Positions 1 through 11,121 of a stretch of 64,000 nucleotides of DNA are shown here, in pieces; position 1 is the first letter of the stretch; each line of letters opens with the position of its first letter. Made by a program: the position numbers and the translations under genes. Origin of the DNA: Nicotiana tabacum (Eukaryota > Streptophyta > Magnoliopsida > Solanales > Solanaceae); NCBI RefSeq assembly GCF_000715075.1, contig NC_134082.1, forward strand, positions 187,973,948-188,037,947. The letters are read 5' to 3'. The notes under the pieces are model-generated. The model made no database searches. It had not been told where the DNA came from and saw only the letters and a program-made list of their open reading frames with translations.

Positions 1-560
1 ATGATCTACCACTAATTACCCACTGAATGTTAAATTTTGTAATCACCAACCATGTTCTATAACTTTATTACGCCACTACTTTGTTATTTATTTCATGGAA
101 GAAATTCTACACCTATAAATAGTGGTGTTTCTTCCTTATGTTTAGATGAAAAAAATATGTTAGTGAGAATGAGAAAAGTATTATTATGTACATAAAAAGG
201 GTGTGGTTGCTATTGTGAAAAAGAGAGTTAAGAGAAGGAGAAAATCTAAGTCTCCAACCTATTCTCTACAAAAGAGAATATTATTTTTGTTGAAGGAAGG
301 TGTTCATTTAGATGGAGCTTTGGATTCAATAACTTATCCAGAGTTTGCTTGAGTCATACGACATTGTGGGATTGTTGTATCCTGGAGGAGACAAGTCAAG
401 AGTATTACTGCTGGACCGGTGAAGATGCTACCACAATAGACTTGAATCTCCTTAAAGAGAGCGAGATATCCACATCTGAGCCTGAAGAATATTTATTTAT
501 TTTTCTACATCTTATTTTTCAACTGTAATTACTTGCAATTTCACCAACAAATAACTAGAT
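1..560 (+). repeat. LTR-like fragment, probably Copia, ends not resolved
   Basis: A TATA box (TATAAATA, 114-121) is followed by a purine-rich leader and a stretch around 370-480 containing 'ctggaggagacaagtcaag' that resembles the R/U5 part of plant Copia LTRs. I see no TG start, CA end or primer binding site here, so this is at most a truncated or solo LTR whose left end lies outside the window. The assignment is from recall of similar plant repeats, not from an alignment. Confidence 0.35.
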
Positions 561-2844
561 AAAATACACTTGAGATGTCAATTCTTTATTAAAACAAAAA
601 CAATGCATAATTTGTGCATCAGTGGAATGATGAAGCGTGTAGTTTAGTTAAGATTCTTGTGGTTATTTTGGAATCAAACGTAACCAACAAGGATTAAGAC
701 AGACTAACAGACACGTGCATGGGCAATAACTGACAAGAATACTTGAATAAATTTAATATTAGTTTTATTAAGAAGTGTAAACGTTTAGATCAAAGTCAAA
801 TTAGCTGCATAATTCTATTGTTTCCGGAATACTTGCTCTTTATTTATTTTAATGAGTTATTCTTTTGGTTGGAAACATTAGCTTGTGTGTTTAGCAACAC
901 CGATTTGGAAGATCGATTATACTATTCATTATGTTTAAATGACTCCTTGATCCAAAGGAAGATAATTTTAAAAAGTTCTCTCTCTTCAATTAGGTACGAA
1001 ATTAAACATACGATTAACGGAAGATTTTTATGTATTACTAGGTGCTTAAAATCAATATAATATCTGTTGGCAATATAATATAATAAGACAGAAAAGAGAT
1101 TACACTTCAATATATATAACTTAAGTCCTTTCTTTATATAGCTTCATTTGATTCTTTTGCCTTTAGGTTCTCTTTTTAGCTACTCCACTATGTCACCATG
1201 TTGACGATACTTGGAAAATTTAAAGTAACTGAAAAGATCACTCACAATAACTTCTGTTGCCATTAACTTTGTTTGAATCAATCCACCGTCCACGGACAGA
1301 TAAGATTGTAAATATCAAATTAAAACAAAGACAAAATCCGAGTATTAAAATTTTTTAGTAATTAAATACAAAGAAACTCGCGAGCTTTGGAGAGAATAGA
1401 AAGTGGGCACTGTAAGATTTTTCATAAGTGGTGTCACTATTTTTAGTAAAGAGGCCATAACAATCAAAAATATTTTGTGGAGCCAAGGGAGTTTAAACCC
1501 AAGACCTCTCACATAATACTTGAAGCTAACAACCACTAGAATACTAAGATGTTTTGTTGCAAGTAGTGTCAATTTTAATAATTTTATCTTGTATTTCTGT
1601 TTTATTTATTATTTTTATATATATAAAAGTAAAAAAAATTCGACGAAAGGACACCGCTTGTCACCATGTAAATACGCCCCTATATGGCTAGAACAAGTAA
1701 ACAATAAATATAACCGGTTATTTGTGTAAAGACCAAGTAATTTCCCCGAAGTTCACCGAAACTCTCTCTTAATTGAATAATTTTTTTATCGTTTATCATT
1801 ATCATTTTGCAACAAAATTAATCAACGGTATTTGTTATATAACTCCACAAAAGATAGATGTGTGTGACTTGTGAATATTTTGTACCTCTTTCAGACCGTA
1901 ACTAGCCTAAAATGGTTATTTGTTTATAAAAGTCAGTACTCCAAAATATTTAAATAGAAAGATAAATGAGAAAAAAGAAGAAGCTATTACCTCACCAAGT
2001 AGAGATCATAATTAATTAAGTCCAGTAGTAGGACGTCAACTGTTATTTTTTCTCTTTCTTTTTTCCCATTTTATCGCAAAGATTAAGTTGCTTTTTTTCT
2101 TATGCATAAATCACGGCACAAGGGTTTCAACAACGTCCACCAGTAATTTAATGGCACGAATAAAGTGAAAATATTCACAACTGGAGAGTAGCTTTTACGT
2201 AAGTGCATGGTTCTCTTTCATTTATGAAACTTCTTCAAAACCCAGAAATCAGCGTGGACTTTGAGTGTTTTTATTCTCACCAATTAATTTGGAACTGATG
2301 GGCTTGGATTTACGTAACATGGAGAAGAAAGAGATATTTTTGGGAACTTATTCTCAATATGGACATTATTCCATAAAATCTCAAGTCCTAGAAAATATTC
2401 TCATGCGCTTTGAATTGTTCGAATCTATATTGAATTTTTATTTTATTTTTTATTAAAAATTGTATTATTCTTACTTTAAGATACTCAATTTCTTAGAAAA
2501 AATTAATTCATAAACATGTTACTAGTGAAAAAATGAGAACTCCAAAATTTGGGGCCTAAACCCCTGCTTTACTTGCCTTACCTTAAGGTCGCATAAAATT
2601 TAAATATACATTTGGAGATATTGTAATTTTAATAAAACTAAAACGTTATCCTTGGAATGCATATGGTTTATCCATAATAAACTTGTTCTTTCCGTTCGTA
2701 CAAGTAACTTTTTGAGTAAAACGTGTAATTTGAATACTTTTATAGCTGATTAAAATTCCAGGCATGGTTGATATATACTAGATAATCACAAAATAACTTC
2801 TTCTTTTCCATTTTTAATCATTTTATATATAGTGAATAAACAAT
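561..2844. other. AT-rich intergenic sequence without a recognisable gene
   Basis: Open frames here are short (105 codons at most), AT-driven, and lack codon structure or known motifs. From about 2187 to 2240 the sequence resembles 40910-40960 (shared 'gagtagctttnngtnngtgcatgg' pattern), the start of a diverged duplication described in the findings. Apart from a possible SINE remnant at 1345-1572 I see nothing else. Confidence 0.6.
1345..1572 (-). repeat. possible tRNA-derived SINE remnant
   Basis: On the minus strand the sequence contains GGGTTTAAACTCC (plus 1488-1500), close to the RNA polymerase III B-box consensus GGTTCRANNCC. It is preceded at suitable distance by TAGTGGTTGTTAGC, a weak A-box candidate. 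This order is typical of tRNA-derived SINE heads. No poly(A)/(TTG) tail or target duplication was found, so the call is tentative. Confidence 0.25.
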
Positions 2845-3345
2845 TTAGAACCCGTTTGCATTAGCTCATTGTAAATAGCTGATAAGCTTGTAGTGCTGAA
2901 AAGCTTTTTTAAGTGTTGAAACTGATTTTGAAAATAAGCATTTACGTATTTGGATAGAAGTGCTAAAATTGATAATAAACAATTGATGTATTTGATTAAA
3001 AAGTGTTGATAAGCTATTCTTTTGTTAAAATGACTAAAATGCCCTAGAATTTTTTTCAAAAAATTATAAATTAAAATTTTCTTTGTAAAGAGAAGAATTA
3101 ACAACGAATATGGAATGAAGAGAAAGTCAAGAAATTTATTTTGGGAAGAGTATTTTGTGAATTAGAAAATATTATTAAGGATAAACTAGTAAAAGTGTTG
3201 GTCAAACTAAAAGTGCTTATAAGATGAAACGTCATAATATGGGGGTGACTTATGGCTGATTTTAGCTTATAAGCACTTTTAGTGTTTACCAAACGCGTAG
3301 AAAAATCAAAAGGTGCTTATAAGCCAGTGTGACCAGCAAAACACC
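2845..3345. mobile_element. hAT-like MITE (GCTTATAAGC family)
   Basis: The segment opens with 'cccgtttgcattagctcattg' and closes with 'gcttataagccagtgtgacc' followed by 'aaacaccc'. The outer parts are imperfect inverted repeats rich in GCTTATAAGC and AAAGTGCTTATAAG motifs (near 3215-3225, 3265-3278, 3312-3325). This is the pattern of common Solanaceae non-autonomous hAT-type elements. There is no coding capacity. Exact ends and target duplication were not resolved. Confidence 0.55.
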
Positions 3346-4511
3346 CTTTTCCATTGGATCTGTCATAAATGAGCTTTCATTAAAAAACAAATCCACATTT
3401 TAAAAAAAAAAAAAAATAGTAAATATGGTAGTGGGAACAGGGAGAAATGGGCAAATTTCAAAAGCCGGTGGTCGTTAACTAATTATCCAGACTCCAGTCC
3501 ATAATTTCCATTATATTGTTTTTTTTTTCGTCCATTATTTCATGATCTTCAAAACATGTAAAAGGTCCACAAATGTGCCCCCAACTGTAAAACAACTCCA
3601 CAAGTCTAAAATACGTCTTTCTAGGCTCCTCTTTTATCTCCTTCTCCACTTCCATCATCCTTCCTTTATTTTCATAATAATATCATGACATTTATTCAAA
3701 ATTTGCGAAAGTTCGTACGTATAATTTTCTGGTACAGAATGTGATGGCTATAGTTTTGTGAGTAATATAATGGTGTTTCTAATTAATGCCGCAATTATGG
3801 AGAGGAACTATTTCATACCTAAAATATATTATATAGATAATACAAATATCTTTTATTTAATTGTTAAAAAAAATTAAATGAAAATTGTGGTTCAAACAAC
3901 TATTATCAATAGATATTCTTAAAAATACATAACAATAATTGGCATAGTCAAAATGAATAGAAGGTGGCAGTGCAATGGCAATGGGCGGTGAAGGTGCTAA
4001 ACCGCAAACTGCTAAGAAACCTCAGATTGAGACTTCATTTCAGATTTGGGCTATGCCACTTAGATTCCACTATAAACGACCTGCGCCTCACTATATTTAG
4101 GATTTCTCTTGGTATATATGTGGACTATATATTGACTGTAACGGAAAAGATCTAAGAGCGTCAAATTCACAATACCTGTGTGTTGACATTTATGGTCCAC
4201 CGTCCACAAACTGAGGAGTAGAATTATCAAAAAGATTTAAATGCATTATAAGGAACGAATTAATTTTTTTTTATTAAAAAACCCAAGTTGAGAATGGGCA
4301 GCATTATAAAAAGTAAATTAAATAAAAATAAATTTGCAAGTTGAGGAGAATGGGCAGTGGGCACCGCTGGTATCAAGAATTGTAAACTTCAAGCAAGCCT
4401 TAAAACTCTCTTTATTATTGGAATTGTTTATGAAGATTAATTTAAGATGAATAATTTGTTTGGTTGGCCGAAGAGGGAGTTTTGTTAAAATAATATTTCT
4501 AATACTATGAT
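3346..4511. other. intergenic flank with promoter-like duplicated segment
   Basis: No gene is recognisable. The part 3415-3660 resembles 41560-41770: both carry 'gggcaaat', 'ggtggtcgtta', 'cccaactgtaaaacaa' and a pyrimidine-rich 'gctcctcttttatctcctt' stretch in the same order. Near 4284-4360 a short direct repeat ('caagttgag(g)agaatgggcag') occurs twice. The right edge is the 5-bp target duplication ATTAT (4512-4516) of the Tat1 element. Confidence 0.5.
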
Positions 4512-4516
4512 ATTAT

Positions 4517-5074
4517 TGTTTAACCAAAAGATGAGACTTCGGTCAAAACTTGAATTTAGAAGAATTCGGGTTATTGATAATCAAAAGAATATATGAAAGA
4601 AAGTAATTTGGCTAGCAATAAGATAATCAGAAGAAAAACAAATAAATCGGTATATTCAGATAATATTATGTATCCCTACAATTGATCCGTTCTCTCCATT
4701 TTATAGCTACTTTAGAGATATGAGTTTTGCCTTTGTCATAATAAGGTCATTATGGACAATTAAAGACATTAAATGATACATTACATAATCATTGCATTTA
4801 ATACAAATTCTCTAACGTTTTTAGTATTTGAGGCTCAATAAATACTGTATCTATACTCCCATGTAGTGTCAGATTCATTCCCCTTGATTCTTGGACTTAA
4901 ATAAGTACGAGCGCTGAGTCTTTTAGATAACCGCTTGTGCCTCTTCCTTTGCCTCTGCTCGTATCTGCTGCAACTCGTGCCTCTTTGTCAGTTGTAACTC
5001 GTTGACCAGTCTATGTGTCATGACATATCATCTTTACACCACTTTAATATGTAAACTCAATTTTTCCCAATACA
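4517..5074 (-). repeat. Tat1 3' LTR (minus-strand sense)
   Basis: It runs TG...CA when read on the plus strand and matches 37153-37705 along its length with scattered substitutions (about nine in ten bases identical by eye in the first 230 bp). It is preceded by the target duplication ATTAT and followed on the plus side by the complement of a polypurine tract, which identifies it as the 3' LTR of a minus-strand element. Confidence 0.92.
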
Positions 5075-5090
5075 GATAGTCCCCCACTTG
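5075..5090 (-). other. Tat1 polypurine tract
   Basis: On the minus strand the sequence directly abutting the 3' LTR is CAAGTGGGGGACTATC. A purine run at this place primes plus-strand DNA synthesis in LTR retrotransposons. Its position fixes the element's orientation independently of the coding regions. Confidence 0.75.
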
Positions 5091-5352
5091 CCATTTATTC
5101 ATCGATTGAATATTTGGGAAGTGGATTTCATTAAAAATGAGGATTTTTTATCACCATTAATGTTATGACAGAATCGATGCTTTAATTGTCACTTCCATTT
5201 AATGCTCTTCATACGTGTTACCTTTTCATTAATTCTGTAGTTTTGCAGCACTTTTTAAGGTTTTTTCACGGCTTCACTATTCACGAAGCGTCAGTTATCA
5301 TTATTATGGTACTTCCATCATTGTACCTTTTCCATTGGCAGTTGTTTATCAG

Positions 5353-5360
5353 TATAAATA
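5353..5360 (+). promoter_or_regulatory. TATA box of the Tat1 opposite-strand gene
   Basis: TATAAATA lies 86 bases before the ATG at 5446, inside the element and close to the LTR. A transcript starting about 30 bases downstream would have a leader of roughly 60 bases. It points against gag-pol, so it would serve the antisense gene. A similar AATAAATAGA occurs at a comparable place in the second Tat element. Start-site use is inferred, not shown. Confidence 0.5.
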
Positions 5361-5445
5361 TAACTTCCTTCTTTGTCTTTACCATATAAAGTTTTCTGAA
5401 CATCCAATTTTCTCAAATCTCTATTTGTTTCTTCATCGTATCATC

Positions 5446-8124
5446 ATGTCTTCATCAAACCCTAACCCTAGAAGGGTTCCCATTGTTGATACCTTCCCTA
5501 ATGCCCCCAGTAGGAGCAAAAGAGGAGGTAGGCTCCGTAGTTTAGGATCTGCACGTGGTTCTTCTATTCCTTCATCTAGTTCTAGCCCTTCTTCTAGAAC
5601 TAGAGGTTCTTTTTCACAAAGATCTTCTTCTAAGGGTAAAGAACCTTCTGAACCTCTTCGTGAGCCTTCAGTAGAAGAGATAGTTCCTGCAGAACTGTCT
5701 TTTTATCATGACAGAGAGTCTCTTAGAAACCAAGTATCTTCTTTAGATCGTGTTGATATCTATCCCACTCTAATTACTGAAGGTTTGATTTCTATAGTTC
5801 GTAGAGACTGCCATTGGAGTCATGATTTTTCTATTATCATTCCTAATCCGAATCAAAGAATTACTTCCTACTTAACCGGATTTTCCTTTGTTTATACATA
5901 TCCTTTCACTTTAGGATTTAAACAAGCTATTGACCCTGTTATCCTTGAGTTCTGTCGTTTCTTTGATGTTTGTTTGAGTCAAATTGGCCCAATAATATGG
6001 AGGGTTGTTGCCTGTTTGAGGCATTTGACCAACACAGCCAGTGTGCCTTTTACTTTCCCACATCTGATCCACCTTTACTCCCCTAGACTCTTTGGCAATG
6101 GTATTTTTACACTAGTAGCCAGGAGCAAAAGAGTTTTGGTGAGCCCTGAAGATGACAAAGACCGTGGCTGGAATGCCAGGTTTGTTGTTGCCCCCACTGT
6201 TGGTTTAGTGGGTGATGAGAACGTTCCCTTCCCTGAGAAGTGGAATTTTGCACGTGTCTTCCGACTTTTTCGTACCTTTTTCTTCAAGTTTGTTGATTTT
6301 TCTTCTAATTTTGCTTTTCTCTTTCAGCAACCATGGGAGTTGTGGAAGATGTTCCCAATTTCCGTGATTGGTTAGACAAGCTATTGAAGATTGCTCCAAT
6401 AGATGGTAGATCTTGGAAGACCCTTTCCCAACGATTTAGTTGGAAAGTAAAAACTCATGGTAAGAGCTTTATTTTCTCTTACATATATTTTTTTATTTCT
6501 TTGAACTAATTTCAATCCTTCTTTCTATCAGGATTTGCTATTCGAGGAGTTACTGCCGAGGCAGTCGCGGCTTCTCGTATCTCTTTAGAAAGGGCCCAAG
6601 AAATAATCTTGAGTTCTTCATCGAAGAGAAAAGCCGTTGAAGAACAAGATTCTGAAGAAGAGGAAGACGAGGGCTCTTTGATAACAAGGCCACGGGCTCG
6701 AAGACGCATCATTTCTGATGATGAAGAAGAAGCATCCCCCCGTCGTTCTATTCTCCTTACCGAGCCTGTTGAGGCCCCGGTAGTGATTCTTGACGATGAT
6801 GTTGCTCCAACTGCTACTCATGACTCTGTTGAGCAGCTTTTTATCAGCGAATTTGGTGGTGAAGGCTTAGGCCCAATTTTGGATGAAGCACCTCTGGCTT
6901 CTTTTTCTACACCCGTGTCTGTGACTCCTTCTTTGCCGATCTCGGCTGTTTCCTTTCCTCCCCAGACTGTCTTTACTACTTCTACTCTCCCTACTTCTAT
7001 TGCTCCTCCTTCAACAATTCCTCCCCCAATCATTCATCGTGCTGAAGTTGACTCCTCAAGTAGGAGTGGTGCTATGAGGCAAGTGATCATTGAAGTCCCT
7101 ACTGAGGGCAATCTCTTAAGGAAATCGGTTCAAGCATATGTATGGCTAATGCCCTTAATTGGACCAATTAAAAGAGCCAAGCTAGAGAGTCATAGTTCCT
7201 TGACCTTGATGAATGACATTGTGCATGCTTCCTTAAAGGTATTCCCCCTTTTCTTTTTTCCTTTGTTGAGCTTTAAGATTTTTTCTATCTTTGAGATTCT
7301 CATTTCCCTTCCTTTTCTTTTTTTTATATATAGGCGAATCTTATCGGCACGGAGATGATGAAAAGGGTTGCTCTCTTAGAGCAATTAGTGCGTGATTCTA
7401 AATTAGAGGTGTGCAATTGGAAGGAACAGTATGAAAGCCTTCAGATTGATGTGAAGTACTTAGAAGAAAGTAAGAGTACCTTGGAGCAGCAGGTACGGGC
7501 CTTGACTTCAGAGTTGGCAGTTGAAAAGGCTTGCTCAAGTCAAACGGATAAAGAAAAGGCTCGTCTTGAAACCTCTTTCTCCGAGCAGCTGTCCAAGGCA
7601 AATGAAGAGATTAGAGAGTTGAAGGCTCTCTTGGGTGAGAAAGAGGCTTATGCTGGAGAGCTCGTGCAGAATTTGACTCAAGCACAAGAAGACCTCCGAG
7701 CTTTTTCTGATAAGGTTTGTGCCTTGGAAAGTTCTCATGCCTCTCTTCAAGCTTCTTACACTTCTGCCTTGGCTGAAAATGAGAAATTAAAGAATGAAAT
7801 TGCTGACTGGGAAAGTGATTATGAAATCCTTGAGGATAAATCTACCATTGAAGTGAGTTGGGCGTTTTTGAATTCTCGTCGTGATACCCCAGTTGAAACT
7901 AGCCAAGAGATTTTAACTTGGAATATGAATTAGCTAAAATCAATAAAATTATTGAGAAGGCTCAGCAAACTCAAGATTTTCCTTCTCCCGTGGCCGAAGC
8001 TTCCGTGAATGTTGAAGTTGATACGGGTATCCCAACTCCTTCAAGCCCAGTTGAGCCCGCTGCAGTAAACCAAGTTGAGCCCGCTGTTGTTGATGCACCT
8101 ACTTCAGTTCTTACATCTTCTTAG
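5446..8124 (+). CDS. opposite-strand gene of Tat1: putative gypsy-type transposon protein (Transposase_28-like), four exons, one frameshift
   Basis: Four exons join into one frame: 5446-6271, 6328-6459, 6532-7238 and 7334-8124 (about 815 residues). All three introns (6272-6327, 6460-6531, 7239-7333) are short, GT...AG and end in pyrimidine-rich tracts; their phases are 1, 1, 0. The N-terminus is Ser/Arg-rich. Residues ~75-270 hold the conserved domain (FVYTYPFTLGF, then EFCRFF), resembling the plant 'putative gypsy type transposon' family. Exon 3 has an acidic stretch and a KRK basic cluster. Exon 4 is a long coiled coil (LEQLVRDSKLEV onward) with a Pro/Val-rich tail. A one-base loss near 7905-7917 shifts the frame shortly before the end. 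Function is unknown. Antisense ORFs between pol and the 3' LTR are known in Tat-lineage elements such as Grande and Retand. Confidence 0.8.
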
Positions 8125-9236
8125 TGATAAGTTTAAGTCATTTGAATTTATTTGTGTTGTTTTGTTTTTTGGGAAAATTGTGGTAAAACCCTTGGTCTCA
8201 TTTGAGGGTTTGTTTTGGAAATTCAAGTCCCCGGACCTTTCATGGGGCAATTTGTATAAATAATTCGTAGTTTATGACTAAGTTCGTACTTAGTCTTAAG
8301 CTTTTTAATATTAAAAAGTTTTCTCGTTACTATCTTGAACTTCCGTTTAGTTTATTCTTGCCTTTATTTCTAAGGACTTATAGAATAATTTTTATTTTTA
8401 TTCTTTAAAAATGCTTCTACTAACTTCATGAATTTTTAATCATGAATTTTATAAAAGAGGGCCCTTTTATATTCGACACTTAATGAAGAAGACGTCTCAA
8501 CTGCATAATGATGTTAACATATGATAAAAGAAATAGGAATACACATGTTTCTTTGAAATAACTTTGACAAGTTTTTATTTGAAATTTATTTAGTTTTGAA
8601 TACCACTTAACAGGTATTTGAATTACATCTATAACTTTCTCGTAACTGTTTTTCTTGTAACAGATTTAAAAAAGTAAAATAACCACGAGGTTTTTATCTA
8701 TAACCTGTTTCAGTACATAGCCTTTACCCTAACTATGGTAAGGTAATAAACACGAGGTTTTTATCTATAACCCGTTTCAGTACATAGCCTTTAACTATGG
8801 TAAGGTTTTTCTTTGGCCTTAGCTCGTGACTTTGCTCTGTACTTCATTCAATGAGTGAACTTTTCAGGGCTTGATCTTCTTTGACTTCCTTATACACATG
8901 CCCGTGTATATTATGTAGTCCCCCAAGTGTTTGAGCGTTGAAGTATGAAGCCTCGAGCACTTGATTGTTCCTCTTATTTGGTCCTTTCCCTGTAAAGGAA
9001 AAACATACGGGACTCGGAGGTACGATTATAGATGAAGACTGTTTAACCCATTTGAATTTCTATCAGAATAATTGTAACCCTAGGCCAGAAAGTTTAATTT
9101 ATTCCACGTGCCTTGCAGGTCGTGACTCATCATTTAGTACGGGTTAACGTTTTGCCTATCATCTAAAATCGTTAGTAAAATTTTAACAATCCAAAAATTA
9201 AATTTTAAAATATGGATACCTGACCGTGGGTATTCT
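8125..9236. other. Tat1 region between the two convergent genes
   Basis: This 1.1 kb separates the 3' end of the opposite-strand gene from the stop of the minus-strand pol, so the two coding units converge here. It is AT-rich and has no ORF with recognisable motifs. It contains the direct repeat listed separately and probably provides 3' untranslated sequence for both transcripts. Confidence 0.6.
8684..8807. repeat. two-copy direct repeat, ~60 bp unit
   Basis: Copies 8684-8744 and 8751-8807 both run from 'cacgaggtttttatctataa' to 'ctatggtaaggt' and differ by a few substitutions and a 4-base gap. Short tandem repeats next to the 3' end of pol are common in Tat elements. Confidence 0.8.
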
Positions 9237-10560
9237 TCAGAAATAATATCTCTTCAGATGAACAGCATTCCAATGTGACGATAGTATCTTCCCATCCATT
9301 GTTTTCAGCTCGTATGCTCCTTTACCTGCAATATCGTGAATTCTATAGGGTCCTTCCCATGTTGGACTTAATTTCCCCGAGTTAGCTGCCTTCGTAGATT
9401 GAAAAACCTTTTTGAGCACGAAGTCCCCAATTTTGAAGAATCTGAGGCGTGCTTTTCGGTTGTAGTATCGTTCTATGACCTACTTCTGTGCTGCCATTCT
9501 TATTAGTGCAACTTTTCCTCTTCCTTCAAGTAAATCAATATTTACACGCATTTCCTCGTCATTGATTCTTCTGTCGTCTGTGTGAATCGTGTACTCGACT
9601 TTCCTATCTCAATTGAATTAAAGCTTTAGCTCTATAAACCAGTGAAAATGGTGTTTCTCCACTACTTGTTTTTGCTGTTGTGCGATATGTCCATAAAACA
9701 CCAGGTAACACTTCTGGCCAATTACCTTTGGATTCCTCTAAACACTTCTTTAGATTGTTGATAATGACTTTGTTTGTTGACTCAGCTTGCCCATTACCCA
9801 CCGGATGATAAGGTGTAGACATATTCCTTTTAATCTGCCAACTTTGAAAGAATTTTGTGATTTGAGTGCCTATAAACTGAGGACCATTATCACATACGAT
9901 CTCCTTTGGCACACCGAATCGGCATATGATATTTCGCCAAATGAAATCTCTAACTTCCTTTTCTCGCACCTATTTAAATGCTCCTGCCTCTACCCATTTA
10001 GTAAAACAATTAGTGAGTACAAGCAAAAAATTTACCCGTCCTTTTGCTTGCGGTAGTGGACCCACGATATCCATCCCCCATTTCATAAATGGCCACGGTG
10101 CAATGATCGGATGTAATAACTCCGCGGGCCTATGCATATTATTACCGTACCTTTGGCATTTATCACATTTAGCCACGAAACTTTCCGCTTCTTCTTCCAT
10201 TTTGGACCAATAATAACCTGCCCTAATTAAGGTTCTTACCAATGACCTTCCTCCTGCGTTATTCCCACAATGCCCCCCGTGTATTTCTCTCATTACGTAT
10301 TCCATCTGAGAAGGTCCGACGCATCTTTCTAAGGGACCACCGAACATTTTTCGGTAAATATTGCCTTGCTTTAAGCAATACCGAGCAGCCTTTTTGAAGC
10401 GCATGAGCTTTTTCTTATCTTCAGGGACGGTACCATACTGCAAAAAAGTAACAATCTCGTTCCTCCAATCCCAAGTTAAGTTATTAAAATTTACCTCATT
10501 TTTATCGCGGTCGAGAACTGAATGAAACAAATGAATAACTGAAGCATTTTCATTGCTTGC
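9237..10560 (-). pseudogene. Tat1 integrase, decayed
   Basis: Read on the minus strand, the order is: a zinc-binding region with CDKC intact but the second histidine of the HHCC set apparently replaced (GNN where GNH is usual); the catalytic core with GMDIVGP, VCDNGPQF and NGQAESTNK, so all three acidic residues of the D-D-E triad are present; and a C-terminal SH3-like segment (GPYRIHDIAGKGAYEL, 9237-9419). A TAG stop at about 9967-9969 interrupts the core just after KWVEAGAFK, and the frame is lost again between 9420 and 9603. The enzyme would join element DNA to the host chromosome. This copy cannot encode it. Confidence 0.85.
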
Positions 10561-11121
10561 CACATCTGCCGCAGATGCAAGATTAGCTAGGGCATCGGCT
10601 TCAACATTTTCATCCCTTGGTATTTGTGTTACTTTCGAGGTTTTAAATTGCTTTATCAAATCTTGTACCTTCTCTAAGTATTGTTGCATCCTTGCTTCCC
10701 TGGTCGTATAAGTCCCCATCATTTGATTAACTACGAGCTGTGAATCGCTTTTGATTATAATCTGATTAATGCCAAGTTCTCGTGTCAGTTCTAAACTTGC
10801 AATCACAGCTTCATACTTTGCCTCATTGTTAGTTATAGAATAACATTTTATGGCTTATCAAATGGTGTCGCCCGTAGGTGGTACCAAAACAATCCCTAAA
10901 CCAGCACCCTTTACGTTAGATGAACCATCAGTAAACAAGGTCCAAGTTCTTGGGTTAGCTCTGTTGAACACCTGCAACTCTTTTTCTGCTTCTAATGGCA
11001 TCCCTTGGCTAAAGTCAGCCACGAAATCAGCTAACACTTGAGATTTTATAGCAGTTCTAGGTTGGTAGGTGATATAATATTCACTTAATTCTATAGCCCA
11101 TTTAGTTAACCTACCTGACAA
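10561..11121 (-). pseudogene. Tat1 second (archaeal-type) RNase H, decayed
   Basis: LFTDGSSN (first catalytic Asp), NNEAKYEAV (Glu) and IIKSDSQLVVNQ (Asp), followed by ENVEADALANLA, give the full set of an RNase H domain placed between RT and IN. An extra RNase H here is typical of the Tat lineage. Two adjacent stops (TGA, TAA) at about 10854-10859 break the frame after PPTGDTI, in a place where CGA and CAA would be expected. The domain degrades RNA in RNA:DNA hybrids during reverse transcription. Confidence 0.82.

Noticed and set aside
743..1060. A 105-codon frame in the left flank.
   Set aside because: AT-rich, Ile/Leu/Phe-heavy chance frame, no motif and no start context.
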